DNA from: Stutzerimonas stutzeri
GTDB taxonomy: Bacteria; Pseudomonadota; Gammaproteobacteria; Pseudomonadales; Pseudomonadaceae
Length of the DNA: 64,000 nt
Direction of reading: 5' to 3'
Assembly: GCF_024451105.1 (NCBI RefSeq)
Contig: NZ_JANGEY010000005.1
Coordinates: 1 to 64,000, forward strand
Position 1 is the first letter of the stretch; each line of letters opens with the position of its first letter. Shown here one piece after another: positions 19,081-27,400 of the stretch. A program made the position numbers and the translations under genes. The notes under the pieces were generated by a model. The model searched no databases. It was not told the DNA's origin and saw only the letters and a program-made list of their open reading frames with translations.

Positions 19081-19164
19081 GTAGGGTAGAAAACGCGCGC
19101 AGCGATTTTCTACCGCTACCGCCGCTCTCCCGGTGGACAACGCTGCGCGGTTGTCCACCCTACC
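19081..19164. repeat. BIME-like inverted palindrome doublet, copy 1
   Basis: Two palindromes face each other: GGTAGAAAA/TTTTCTACC (19085-19114) around a GCGCAGCG core, and GGTGGACAA/TTGTCCACC (19132-19159) around CGCTGCGC. The whole is bracketed by GTAGGG and CCCTAC. A second copy of the same layout is at 60294-60384. The element fills most of the gap between prfA and prmC. Confidence 0.8.
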
Positions 19165-19196
19165 TTCGAACGCGCCTCCGCTGGAGAACGCCGCTG

Positions 19197-20042
19197 ATGC
19201 CCACCATCGAAACCCTGCTGAGCAACGCTGCTCTACCCGACTCGCCGAGCCCCCGCCTGGATGCCGAGCTGCTGCTCGCCCATGCGCTCGGCAAGCCGCG
19301 CAGCTACCTGCGCACCTGGCCGGAGCGCGAGCCGGACGCCGCGCAGTGCGCCGCTTTTGCCGCCCTGCTGGCGCGCCGCCGCGCCGGCGAGCCGGTGGCC
19401 TACCTGCTCGGTCGCCAGGGCTTCTGGAGCCTCGACCTGGAAGTCGCGCCGCACACCCTGATCCCGCGTCCGGACACTGAGCTGCTGGTGGAAACCGCGC
19501 TGGCGCTCGGCCCGACGGGGCCGGCGCGGCTGCTGGATCTCGGCACCGGCACGGGGGCCATCGCCCTGGCCCTGGCCAGCGAGCGGCCGCACTGGCAGCT
19601 GCTCGGCGTCGACCGGGTGGCCGAGGCGGTGGCGCTGGCCGAGCGCAACCGCGCGCGCCTGGGCCTGGACAATGCCCGCTTCATCGAGAGCCTGTGGTTC
19701 TCCGCGCTGGCCGGCGAGCGCTTCGCGCTGATCGTCGGCAATCCGCCGTACATCGCCGCCGACGACCGCCATCTGGATGAAGGCGACGTGCGCTTCGAGC
19801 CGGCCAGCGCGCTGGTCGCCGGGCGCGACGGGCTGGACGACATCCGCCAGATCGTCGCCGAGGCGCCGGCGCATCTCGAGCCGGGTGGCTGGCTGCTGCT
19901 CGAGCATGGCTATGATCAGGGCGTGGCGGTGCGCGCGCTGTTCGCCGCGCACGGCTTCGCCAGGGTGGACAGCCGCCGCGACCTGGGCGGCAACGAGCGG
20001 ATCACCTTCGGCCAGTGGCAGGGAGGCCGCGATGCTCAGTGA
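19197..20042 (+). CDS. prmC: peptide chain release factor N5-glutamine methyltransferase
   Basis: PrmC (HemK) methylates the glutamine of the GGQ motif in RF1 and RF2. The 281-residue protein has a helical N-terminal domain, the SAM-binding LLDLGTGTGAIALALA loop near residue 117, and the catalytic NPPYI motif at about residue 182. RRRAGEPVAYLLG and LIPRPDTE are family signatures. Its 3' end overlaps moeB by 11 bases. Confidence 0.96.
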   Translation: MPTIETLLSNAALPDSPSPRLDAELLLAHALGKPRSYLRTWPEREPDAAQCAAFAALLARRRAGEPVAYLLGRQGFWSLDLEVAPHTLIPRPDTELLVETALALGPTGPARLLDLGTGTGAIALALASERPHWQLLGVDRVAEAVALAERNRARLGLDNARFIESLWFSALAGERFALIVGNPPYIAADDRHLDEGDVRFEPASALVAGRDGLDDIRQIVAEAPAHLEPGGWLLLEHGYDQGVAVRALFAAHGFARVDSRRDLGGNERITFGQWQGGRDAQ

Positions 20043-20790
20043 CGACGAACTGCTGCGCTACAGCCGACAGATCCTGCTCAGGCAGATCGACATCGACGGC
20101 CAGTTGAAGATCCAGGCCGGCCGCGTGCTGGTGGTCGGCCTCGGCGGCCTCGGCTCGCCGGTGGCGCTGTACCTGGCCGCCGCCGGGGTCGGCGAGCTGC
20201 AGCTGGCCGACTTCGACACGGTGGACCTGACCAACCTGCAGCGCCAGGTGATCCACGACAGCGCCAGCGTCGGCCAGCGCAAGGTCGACTCGGCCATGGC
20301 CCGCCTCGCCGCCATCAACCCGCATGTACGGCTGGTGCCGCTGCGCCAGGCGCTGGACGCCGATACACTGGCCGCCGCGGTGGCGGCGGTCGACGTGGTG
20401 GTCGACTGCTGCGACAACTTCGCCACCCGCGCCGCGGTCAACGCCGCCTGCGTGGCGGCCGGCAAACCGCTGGTGTCCGGCGCGGCGATCCGCCTGGAGG
20501 GCCAGCTGGCGGTGTTCGATCCGCGCCGTGCCGAGAGTCCCTGCTACCACTGCCTGTACGGCGCCGGCAGCGACGAGGAGCTGACCTGCAGCGAGGCCGG
20601 GGTGCTCGGCCCGCTGGTCGGTCTGGTCGGCAGCCTGCAGGCGCTGGAGACCCTCAAGCTGCTGGCCGGCTTCGGCGAGCCGCTGGTCGGCCGCCTGCTG
20701 CTGGTCGATGCGCTGGGCACGCGCTTTCGCGAGCTGCGCGTGAAGCGCGATCCGCACTGCGCGGTCTGTGGCGATCAGCATGGCCAGTGA
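20032..20790 (+). CDS. moeB: ThiF/MoeB-family adenylyltransferase
   Basis: The 252-residue protein adenylates the C-terminus of a ubiquitin-like sulphur carrier (MoaD or ThiS). It has the ATP-binding [10 protein letters not shown] loop at about residues 36-45, [13 protein letters not shown] with the conserved Arg/Asn/Gln set, and two zinc-binding CxxC pairs (CYHC near residue 172 and CAVC near the end). MoeB is favoured by its place between prmC and murI, as in P. aeruginosa; a ThiF role in thiamine synthesis cannot be excluded from sequence alone. Confidence 0.9.
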   Translation: MLSDDELLRYSRQILLRQIDIDGQLKIQAGRVLVVGLGGLGSPVALYLAAAGVGELQLADFDTVDLTNLQRQVIHDSASVGQRKVDSAMARLAAINPHVRLVPLRQALDADTLAAAVAAVDVVVDCCDNFATRAAVNAACVAAGKPLVSGAAIRLEGQLAVFDPRRAESPCYHCLYGAGSDEELTCSEAGVLGPLVGLVGSLQALETLKLLAGFGEPLVGRLLLVDALGTRFRELRVKRDPHCAVCGDQHGQ

Positions 20791-21574
20791 GGCGCCGGTC
20801 GGGGTATTCGACTCCGGGGTCGGCGGCCTGTCGGTGCTCGGCGAGATCCGTGCGCGGCTGCCCGCCGAGTCGCTGCTCTACGTCGCCGACAGCGGCCACG
20901 TGCCCTACGGCGAGAAGAGCCCCGAGTACATCCGCGCGCGCTGCCGGCGCATCGCCGAATTCCTCCTCGGCGAGGGCGCCAAGGCCCTGGTGGTGGCCTG
21001 CAACACCGCCACGGTGGCGGCGGTAGCCGAGCTGCGCGAGCGCCACCCCGGGCTGCCCATCGTCGGCATGGAGCCGGCGGTCAAGCCGGCGGCGGCGGCC
21101 AGCCGCAACGGCGTGGTCGGCGTGCTGGCCACCACCGGCACGCTGAAGAGCGCGCGCTTCGCCGCGCTGCTGGACCGCTTCGCCCACGACGTGCGGGTGG
21201 TCACCCAGCCCTGCCCGGGGCTGGTCGAGTGCGTCGAGCAGGGCGCCCTGCGTGCACCGGCGACCCGTGCGCTGCTGCAGTCCTACGTGCAGCCGCTGCT
21301 GGAGGCCGGTTGCGACACGCTGATCCTCGGCTGCACCCACTACCCGTTCCTCAGGCCGCTGCTGCGCGAGCTGCTGCCGGTGCAGGTCGAGCTGATCGAC
21401 ACCGGCGCGGCGGTGGCGCGCCAGCTCGGGCGTCTGCTCGGCGAGCGCGACCTGCTGGCAGGGGGGCCGGCGCAGCCGGCGCGCTTCTGGTCGAGCGGCG
21501 ATCCGGACGCCCTGGCGAGGATCCTGCCGGTGCTGTGGGGCGAGTCGGCGGCGGTCGAACGACTGGGCTGCTGA
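20780..21574 (+). CDS. murI: glutamate racemase
   Basis: MurI makes D-glutamate for peptidoglycan. The 264-residue protein has both catalytic cysteines in ACNTAT (near residue 74) and GCTHYP (near residue 184), plus FDSGVGG at the start and the acidic and His partners. The ATG at 20780 lies within the 3' end of moeB; a GTG at 20768 in the same frame would add only four residues. Confidence 0.94.
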   Translation: MASEAPVGVFDSGVGGLSVLGEIRARLPAESLLYVADSGHVPYGEKSPEYIRARCRRIAEFLLGEGAKALVVACNTATVAAVAELRERHPGLPIVGMEPAVKPAAAASRNGVVGVLATTGTLKSARFAALLDRFAHDVRVVTQPCPGLVECVEQGALRAPATRALLQSYVQPLLEAGCDTLILGCTHYPFLRPLLRELLPVQVELIDTGAAVARQLGRLLGERDLLAGGPAQPARFWSSGDPDALARILPVLWGESAAVERLGC

Positions 21575-21710
21575 ATCCCCGGCTCTTTCCTGGCGACGAG
21601 CGGCCCCTATACTTGCAACGAACGTGTCACGCGGGGCAGCACTCCGGAGGGCTGGCTGCTGCCGCGCAGTCCACGACATCCACGGAAGTTCATTGCAAGG
21701 AATCGTCATC

Positions 21711-22223
21711 ATGAAGCGATTGCTGACTGTCGGTGCCGTGCTGACGGCTCTGGGCGCGAGCGTGCCGGCCAGCGCCTGGGATCTGACCCTGGCCGCGGGG
21801 GTGACCCGCGAGTCCACCGAGGTGCTGCGTCTGGGCCTGCAGCGCGACTTCGAGCGCAGCTGGTGGCAGAGTTCCACCGGCCGGCTGACCGGCTACTGGG
21901 ATGCCGGTTACACCTACTGGTTCGGCGACAAGACGGCCAGCAACCACAGCCTGTCGTTCGCCCCGGTGTTCGTCTACGAGTTCGCCGGCGAGACTGTGCG
22001 CCCCTACGTCGAGGCCGGCATCGGCGTGGCGCTGTTCGACAGCACCGAGCACGAGAGCCACGACCTGAGCACGTCCTTCCAGTTCGAGGACCGCCTCGGC
22101 TTCGGCGTGCGCTTCGCCGGCCAGGAGATCGGCCTGCGCGCCATCCACTACTCCAACGCCGGGATCAAGAAACCCAACGACGGCGCCGAGACCTACACCC
22201 TGCACTACCGCACGGCGTTCTGA
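21711..22223 (+). CDS. pagL: lipid A 3-O-deacylase
   Basis: PagL removes the 3-linked acyl chain from lipid A in the outer membrane, which lowers Toll-like receptor 4 recognition. The 170-residue protein has a signal peptide cut after PASA near residue 22, followed by amphipathic beta-strands of an eight-stranded barrel. The catalytic His146 and Ser148 lie in AIHYSNAGIKKPN, with a Glu further on (AETYT) as the third member. The final residue is Phe, as usual for outer-membrane barrels. An AAGGA site lies 8 bases before the ATG. It follows murI, as in P. aeruginosa. Confidence 0.93.
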   Translation: MKRLLTVGAVLTALGASVPASAWDLTLAAGVTRESTEVLRLGLQRDFERSWWQSSTGRLTGYWDAGYTYWFGDKTASNHSLSFAPVFVYEFAGETVRPYVEAGIGVALFDSTEHESHDLSTSFQFEDRLGFGVRFAGQEIGLRAIHYSNAGIKKPNDGAETYTLHYRTAF

Positions 22224-22224
22224 G

Positions 22225-22740
22225 TCAGCCGCGCAGCCGCGCCTGCTCGCGGTACAGCGCGGCGAAGCCGTGCAGCACCGGGATGACCAGCGCCCAGATG
22301 GCGGCGAGCAGCAGCAGGCTCGGCAGTGTGCCGAGCGGCAGGCCGACCCCGGCGATGCGGGCGCCGGCCCAGTAGGCCAGCGGCCCGCCCACGGCGCCGA
22401 GCAGGCTGCCCAGCCACCAGGGCCGCGCGCTCCAGGCCAGGCAGTGGTTGAGGGTGGTGCCGAGCAGCGCCCAGAGCAGCGCCAGCCACAGCGGGATCAG
22501 CTGGCGCGGCTCGCCGAAGTCGAACACCCCGAGCTGCAGCAGGAAACTGTCCAGCGCGCTGCCGGCGATCAGCGCACTGGCGACCAGACGGCCTTCCTCG
22601 CGCCAGCGGGCGACCCACAGGAAGTGCGCCAGCAGCGCCAGCGTCGGCACGCCCAGCAGCCAGGGGCGCTCGGCGCCGAACACGCAGGCGAACCAGCTGG
22701 CCTGGAACAACAGGGCGTTGAGCAGCAGTTTGCGGTTCAT
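22225..22740 (-). CDS. DUF2878 inner-membrane protein
   Basis: The 171-residue protein is mostly hydrophobic with five or six predicted spans, and matches the DUF2878 family by my reading of its start (LLLNALLFQASWFACV) and the LGTTLNHCLAW block. The function is unknown; family members are usually found beside cyclopropane-synthase-like and DUF1365 genes. It is the last gene of the minus-strand photo-stress operon. An upstream ATG ten codons earlier is possible. It converges with pagL, leaving one base between their stop codons. Confidence 0.78.
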   Translation of the reverse strand: MNRKLLLNALLFQASWFACVFGAERPWLLGVPTLALLAHFLWVARWREEGRLVASALIAGSALDSFLLQLGVFDFGEPRQLIPLWLALLWALLGTTLNHCLAWSARPWWLGSLLGAVGGPLAYWAGARIAGVGLPLGTLPSLLLLAAIWALVIPVLHGFAALYREQARLRG

Positions 22741-22835
22741 GGTCTCGACCAGTGCGAATGGGGACGGCATTGTCGCCGTCTGACCGATTGGTGGCCAGTT
22801 GTGCCGGGCGCCAGGGGATGCCTGCCGGCATCCTC

Positions 22836-22866
22836 GGTGGGTTACGCCGCAAGCGGCTAACCCACC
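22836..22866. repeat. palindromic intergenic element inside the photo-stress operon
   Basis: GGTGGGTTA and TAACCCACC form a 9-bp outer stem around GCCGC-AA-GCGGC, giving an almost continuous hairpin in the gap between the methyltransferase gene and the DUF2878 gene. It has no strong T-run and may modulate the level of the last cistron. Confidence 0.65.
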
Positions 22867-22882
22867 CACACCCGACTCAGGT

Positions 22883-24172
22883 TCAGCCGTTGCGCTCCAG
22901 CCGACCCAGCAGCGGCGCCGGCCGGGCGTCCGGGCGGGCCAGCAGCATCTGCACGGTGCCGATGGTGCGTTCGAGGAAGCCGCCCTCGCAGTAGCACAGG
23001 TAGAACTCCCACAGGCGGAAGAAGGCGTCGTCGTAGCCGTGTCGTTCCAGTTCGCCGCGGGCGTGGCGCAGGTTGGCGTGCCAGTGGCGCAGGGTGCGCG
23101 CGTAGTGGGCGCCGAAGTCCTCCAGGTGCAGCAGGTTCAGGTCGGTGTCGGCGCTGAGGGTGACCAGCATCGCCTCGATCGACGGCAGCGCGCCGCCGGG
23201 GAAGATGTAGCGCTGGATGAAGTCGACGCTGTTGCAGGCCTGCTGGTAGCGCTGGTCGCGGATGGTGATGGCCTGCAGCAGCATCAGTCCGTCGGGCTTG
23301 AGCAGCTGCATGCACTGGCGGAAGTACTCGGGCAGGTAGCGGTGGCCGACCGCCTCGATCATCTCGATCGACACCAGCTTGTCGTACTGGCCGCGCAGGT
23401 CGCGGTAGTCCTGCAGCAGCAGGGTGACCCGATCGCCCAGGCCCAGCTCGGCGATGCGTCTTGCGGTGTAGTCGTGCTGCTCGCGCGACAGGGTGGTGGT
23501 GGTCACCCGGCAGCCGTAGTGGCGGGCCGCGTACAGCGCCATGCTGCCCCAGCCGGTACCGATCTCCAGCAGGTGGTCGGAGGGCTGGAGGTCGAGCTTC
23601 TGGCAGATGCGTTCGAGCTTGTTGAGCTGGGCCTGCTCCAGGCTGTCGTCCGGGGAACGGAACATCGCCGCCGAGTACATCATGGTCGGGTCGAGGAAGG
23701 CCTCGAACAGCTCGTTGCCGAGGTCGTAGTGGGCGGCGATGTTGCGCCGCGAGCCGTCCTTCGAGTTGCGGTTGAGCGCGTGCAGGGCGCGCAGGAACGG
23801 CCGGCCGAGCAGCGCCAGGCCGCCCTCCAGGTCGTCGAGCACCTCGAGGTTGGCGACGAACACGCGGATCACCGCGGTCAGGTCCGGACTGCTCCAGTAG
23901 CCGTGGATGTAGGCCTCGCCGGAACCGACCGAGCCGTTGCTGGCGACCAGCCCCCAGGCGGCCGGATCGTGGACGTGGATCTCGCCGTGCAGCTCGGCGT
24001 GCGGGTCGCCGAAGCTCTGGCAGTCGTCGCCTTCGACCAGCAGCAGGCGGCCGCGGCGCAGCTGGCCGAGCTGGCGCAGCACGGCGCGGCGCAGCAGGGC
24101 GGTGGCCAGGCCGAGCTTGCCGAGGCCGGCGAACAGGCGGGTGCGGGAGGCGGTCAGGCTAGAGCTTTTCAT
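22883..24172 (-). CDS. cyclopropane-fatty-acid-synthase-family methyltransferase
   Basis: The 429-residue protein belongs to the Cfa family, which adds a methyl or methylene group from SAM to acyl chains of membrane phospholipids. Motifs include RNIAAHYDLGNELFEAFLD (substrate region), MMYSAAMF, the SAM loop LLEIGTGWGSMA near residue 199, and SIEMIEAVGHRY and FIQRYIFPGG near the active site. Since it stands with a flavoprotein, DUF1365 and DUF2878 genes, it may be the UfaM-like methyltransferase of furan fatty acid synthesis rather than the housekeeping Cfa. Its start overlaps the DUF1365 gene by 14 bases. Confidence 0.85.
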   Translation of the reverse strand: MKSSSLTASRTRLFAGLGKLGLATALLRRAVLRQLGQLRRGRLLLVEGDDCQSFGDPHAELHGEIHVHDPAAWGLVASNGSVGSGEAYIHGYWSSPDLTAVIRVFVANLEVLDDLEGGLALLGRPFLRALHALNRNSKDGSRRNIAAHYDLGNELFEAFLDPTMMYSAAMFRSPDDSLEQAQLNKLERICQKLDLQPSDHLLEIGTGWGSMALYAARHYGCRVTTTTLSREQHDYTARRIAELGLGDRVTLLLQDYRDLRGQYDKLVSIEMIEAVGHRYLPEYFRQCMQLLKPDGLMLLQAITIRDQRYQQACNSVDFIQRYIFPGGALPSIEAMLVTLSADTDLNLLHLEDFGAHYARTLRHWHANLRHARGELERHGYDDAFFRLWEFYLCYCEGGFLERTIGTVQMLLARPDARPAPLLGRLERNG

Positions 24173-24956
24173 CGCAGGACTCCTTGAGCCGGTGGGCGAC
24201 GCGGTAGTGGCCGTCGGCCGCCCCGTGGGAGAAGAACGGCACGCGCTTGAGTGCCAGGCGCAGCGCCTGCCAGTAGATGCCCAGCACGGTCTTGGCGGTC
24301 ATCCACGGGAAGGCGCGCAGGTGGCGGTGCACGGCGGCGCGGTCGAGGGCGTGGCGCTCGAGGCCGAGGGTGGCGTCGAACAGCTTGCCCTCGGCGTCGT
24401 GGTCCTCCATGTGCACGCCCAGGCGCGCGCCGGGCGCACCGAAGTGCAGGTGGTATTCCAGCTCGCGGGGCAGGAACGGCGAGACGTGGAACGCCTTGGC
24501 CACCGCGAAGTGCTGGCTGCCCTCACCCTCGGCGGGCAGCACGTAGTGGTAGCGCTGGTGCCAGGGGGTGTTGCTGACTTCGCAGAGGATCGCCGCCAGG
24601 CGCTCCTCGGCATCGAAGCAGTAGAAGAAGCTCACCGGGTTGAAGCTCAGCCCCCAGCAGCGCGGCTGGGTGAGCAGGCAGATGCGCCCCTCGGGCGCGG
24701 CGCCCAGCGCCTCGGCAAGGCACCGGCGCACGGCCTCCATGAGCGGCAGGCCCTGGCCGGTGAGGTGCGGCAGGTAGTCCTGCTCGCGGAAGGAGAGCGG
24801 GGCGAAGCACCCGCGGCCGAGCAGCGGCGACAGCTCGAACAGCGCGTCCTGCTCGGCCAGGTCGAGGTACAGCAGGCCGATCCGGTAGCGGAACGCGTGG
24901 GCCTTCGGGCGCAGCCGGCGGTGGCGCACCCAGCCGCTGTAGAAGGCGCTGTTCAC
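24159..24956 (-). CDS. DUF1365 family protein
   Basis: The 265-residue protein starts at a GTG that overlaps the stop of the flavoprotein gene (GTGA). Conserved DUF1365 features are SAFYSGWVRHRRLRPKAHAFRYR at the start, the LLTQPRCWGLSFNPVSFFYCFD block near residue 95, and EVSNTPWHQRYHYVL. No catalytic motif is recognisable. In other bacteria this gene nearly always sits between a flavin amine-oxidase-like gene and a Cfa-like gene, so it probably acts on or shuttles an acyl or lipid substrate in that pathway. Confidence 0.85.
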   Translation of the reverse strand: MNSAFYSGWVRHRRLRPKAHAFRYRIGLLYLDLAEQDALFELSPLLGRGCFAPLSFREQDYLPHLTGQGLPLMEAVRRCLAEALGAAPEGRICLLTQPRCWGLSFNPVSFFYCFDAEERLAAILCEVSNTPWHQRYHYVLPAEGEGSQHFAVAKAFHVSPFLPRELEYHLHFGAPGARLGVHMEDHDAEGKLFDATLGLERHALDRAAVHRHLRAFPWMTAKTVLGIYWQALRLALKRVPFFSHGAADGHYRVAHRLKESCDEKL

Positions 24957-26200
24957 AGCGCCTCCCCGAACTCGGCGGCCACGCGCAGGGCGCTGACCAC
25001 GCCGTCCTCGTGGAAGCCGTTGGCCCAGTAGGCGCCGCAGTAGTAGCTGTGGTGGGCGCCGAGCAGCTCGCGCCAGCGCGCCTGGGCGGCGATGCCGGCG
25101 AGGCTGTACTGCGGGTGGGCGTAGCGGAAGCGGCCGAGCACCTGCGCCGGATCGACCGCCTCGTTCTGGTTGAGGCTGACGCAGAAGGTCCGCGAGGACG
25201 CGATGCCCTGGAGGATGTTCATGTCGTAGGTGACCGCCGCCAGACGGTCGCCCGGCGCGCCGAGGCGATAGTTCCAGCTCGCCCAGGCCAGCCGGCGCCG
25301 GGGCAGCAGGCGGGTGTCGGTGTGCAGCAGCACGTCGTTGTCGGCGTAGGGCAGGGCGCCGAGGATCTCGCGCTCGGCAACGCTCGGCTCGGCGAGCAGG
25401 GCCAGCGCCTGGTCGCTGTGGCAGGCGAAGACGATCTTGTCGAAGCGCTCGCGGCCGGCGGCGCTGTGCACCGTCACCCCGCCTTCGTCGCGCTCGACGC
25501 GCAGCACCGGGCAGTTGAGGCGGATGGCGTCGGCGAAGGATGCGCTGAGCGGCGCAACGTAGCTGCGCGAGCCGCCCTTGATCACCCGCCACTGCGGCCG
25601 CTCGTTGACCGACAGCAGGCCGTGGTTCTTGAAGAAGCGCACGAAGAACTCCAGCGGGAAGGCCAGCATGCCTTCCAGCGACATCGACCAGATCGCCGAG
25701 CCCATCGGCACGATGTAGTGGTCGACGAAGCGCCGGCCGTAGCCGCGGCTGGCGAGGTAGTCGCCGAGGGTGGTGCCGGCCGGCAGGCGGCCGCCGGCCA
25801 GGTCGGCCAGCGCCTCGCGGTTGAAGCGCAGGATGTCGCGCAGCATGCCCCAGAAGGCCGGCGACAGCAGGTTGCGGCGCTGGGCGAACAGGCTGTTGAG
25901 GTTGTTGCCGTTGTACTCGATGCCGCTCACCGGGTCGTGCACCGAGAAGCTCATCTCGGTGGGCTGCGACTCGACGCCGAGGCGTTCGAGCAGGCGGATG
26001 AAGTTCGGGTAGGTCCAGTCGTTGAACACGATGAAGCCGGTATCCACCGCGAACGAACGGCCATCCACCGTCACGTCGACGGTATGGGTATGCCCGCCGA
26101 CCCAGTCGCTGGCCTCGAACACGCAGAGTTCGTGCTGGCGGGCGAGCAGGTAGGCGGTGGTCAGGCCGGCGATGCCGGTGCCGACGATGGCGATTCTCAT
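24953..26200 (-). CDS. FAD-dependent oxidoreductase (amine-oxidase fold)
   Basis: The 415-residue protein opens with a dinucleotide-binding IVGTGIAGLTTAYLLA and continues with FEASDWVGGHTHTV, the flavin-containing amine oxidase signature. VDTGFIVFNDWTYPNF is characteristic of the subgroup linked with DUF1365 and Cfa-like genes. Such proteins may desaturate a methylated acyl chain (a UfaD-like role); that is inference from context. Its start overlaps the SDR gene by 4 bases. Confidence 0.85.
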   Translation of the reverse strand: MRIAIVGTGIAGLTTAYLLARQHELCVFEASDWVGGHTHTVDVTVDGRSFAVDTGFIVFNDWTYPNFIRLLERLGVESQPTEMSFSVHDPVSGIEYNGNNLNSLFAQRRNLLSPAFWGMLRDILRFNREALADLAGGRLPAGTTLGDYLASRGYGRRFVDHYIVPMGSAIWSMSLEGMLAFPLEFFVRFFKNHGLLSVNERPQWRVIKGGSRSYVAPLSASFADAIRLNCPVLRVERDEGGVTVHSAAGRERFDKIVFACHSDQALALLAEPSVAEREILGALPYADNDVLLHTDTRLLPRRRLAWASWNYRLGAPGDRLAAVTYDMNILQGIASSRTFCVSLNQNEAVDPAQVLGRFRYAHPQYSLAGIAAQARWRELLGAHHSYYCGAYWANGFHEDGVVSALRVAAEFGEAL

Positions 26201-26967
26201 CGGGTGTCATCCTTGGAAGGGTTGCGGCTCATGCGCCGGGTCACCGCCAGGCGCAGGCGGCCGGGCAGGTGGGCGAGCAGCAGGAGCAGGGCGATGAACG
26301 GGCGCGGGAAGGCGATTTCCAGCGCGCGGCGCTCGAGGCCGTCGGCGATGCGCCGGGCGGCGCGATCGGCCGGCCAGCGCATCGGCATGGCGAAGTCGTT
26401 CTTGCGGGTCAGCGGGGTGTCGACGAAGCCGGGGCTGATCACGCTGACCGCGATACCCTCGGCGGCGAGGTCGACGCGCAGCGATTCCAGCAGGTAGCGC
26501 AGCGCCGCCTTGGAGGCGCCGTAGGCCTCGGCGCGCGGCAGGGCGAGGAAGGTCGCCGCGCTGGCCACCCCGGCCAGCAGCGGCTGATCGCCCTTGCGCA
26601 GCAGCGGCAGCGCCGTCTCGACGCAGTGCGCGGCGGAGAACAGGTTGGCGGTCACCACCCGCTCGACCATCGCTGCCTCGAAGGCGCGCACCTCGACGTA
26701 CTCGCAGGTGCCGGCGTTGAGGATCGCCAGGTCCAGCGCGCCCCATTCGGCATCGATCCGCGCGGCGATGGCCGCCACCGCGGCGGGGACGGTGAGGTCG
26801 CCGGGCAGCACCAGCACCTGCTGCGGCCAGCGCGCGGCCAGCGCGTCCAGCGGCTCGCGGCGCCGCGCGCTGAGCGCCAGGCGGTGGCCGCGTTGCAGCA
26901 GCTGCTCGGCCAGGGCGGCGCCGATGCCGCTGCTGGCGCCGGTCAGCCAGATACGTTTGCCATTCAT
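26197..26967 (-). CDS. short-chain dehydrogenase/reductase
   Basis: The 256-residue protein is a classical SDR: cofactor loop TGASSGIGAAL near residue 9, LNAGTCEYVE (NNAG equivalent) near residue 88, catalytic Ser in GVASAATF, and Tyr-x3-Lys in YGASKAALR near residue 155. A hydrophobic stretch (FIALLLLLAHL) near the C-terminus suggests membrane association. An Arg-rich segment after the first strand fits NADP preference. Substrate unknown; a lipid-derived aldehyde or ketone would suit the operon. Confidence 0.87.
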   Translation of the reverse strand: MNGKRIWLTGASSGIGAALAEQLLQRGHRLALSARRREPLDALAARWPQQVLVLPGDLTVPAAVAAIAARIDAEWGALDLAILNAGTCEYVEVRAFEAAMVERVVTANLFSAAHCVETALPLLRKGDQPLLAGVASAATFLALPRAEAYGASKAALRYLLESLRVDLAAEGIAVSVISPGFVDTPLTRKNDFAMPMRWPADRAARRIADGLERRALEIAFPRPFIALLLLLAHLPGRLRLAVTRRMSRNPSKDDTR

Positions 26968-27389
26968 GCCAGCCTCCTCTTCAGCCAAGCGATCAGCCGG
27001 CCGAATACCGGCAGGTGCTCGTAGAGCAGCGCGCCGGCGTCGAAGTAGTCGCGGTGGCGGTAGACCTTGCCGTCGCGCCACTGCAGGTGCGAACAGCCGT
27101 CCACCGTGATCGGCCGCCCGCCGGCCAGGCGCGGGTGGCGGTAACTCATGCTCCAGCGCAGGTAGCCTTCGCCGTCGCCGGTCTGGTCGAAGCCGTGGAA
27201 GTCGAAGCGCAGCGCCTGCACGTTGGCGTACAGCTCGGCGAAGTAGCGCTGCATCGCCGCCAGGCCGCGGATCTCGTGCAGCGGGTCGACGAACAGCGCA
27301 TCCTCGCTGTACAGCTCGCCGAGCGTGCCGAGGCTGTCGCGGTCGAGGGCGGCGAAGCGGCGGGCGAAGTCGCGCAGGAAGTCGCTCAT
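26964..27389 (-). CDS. SnoaL/NTF2-like protein
   Basis: The 141-residue protein has the cone-shaped NTF2-like fold by pattern: a long N-terminal helix (LRDFARRFAALD), then LYSEDALFVDPLHEIRGLAAMQRYF and the paired strands ending in HRDYFDAGALLYEHLP. Family members are small hydrolases, isomerases or scaffolds. Its stop overlaps the SDR start (ATGA), and its start lies 11 bases from phr, so it belongs to the same transcript. No specific activity can be assigned. Confidence 0.8.
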   Translation of the reverse strand: MSDFLRDFARRFAALDRDSLGTLGELYSEDALFVDPLHEIRGLAAMQRYFAELYANVQALRFDFHGFDQTGDGEGYLRWSMSYRHPRLAGGRPITVDGCSHLQWRDGKVYRHRDYFDAGALLYEHLPVFGRLIAWLKRRLA

Positions 27390-27400
27390 GGCATCTCCTC

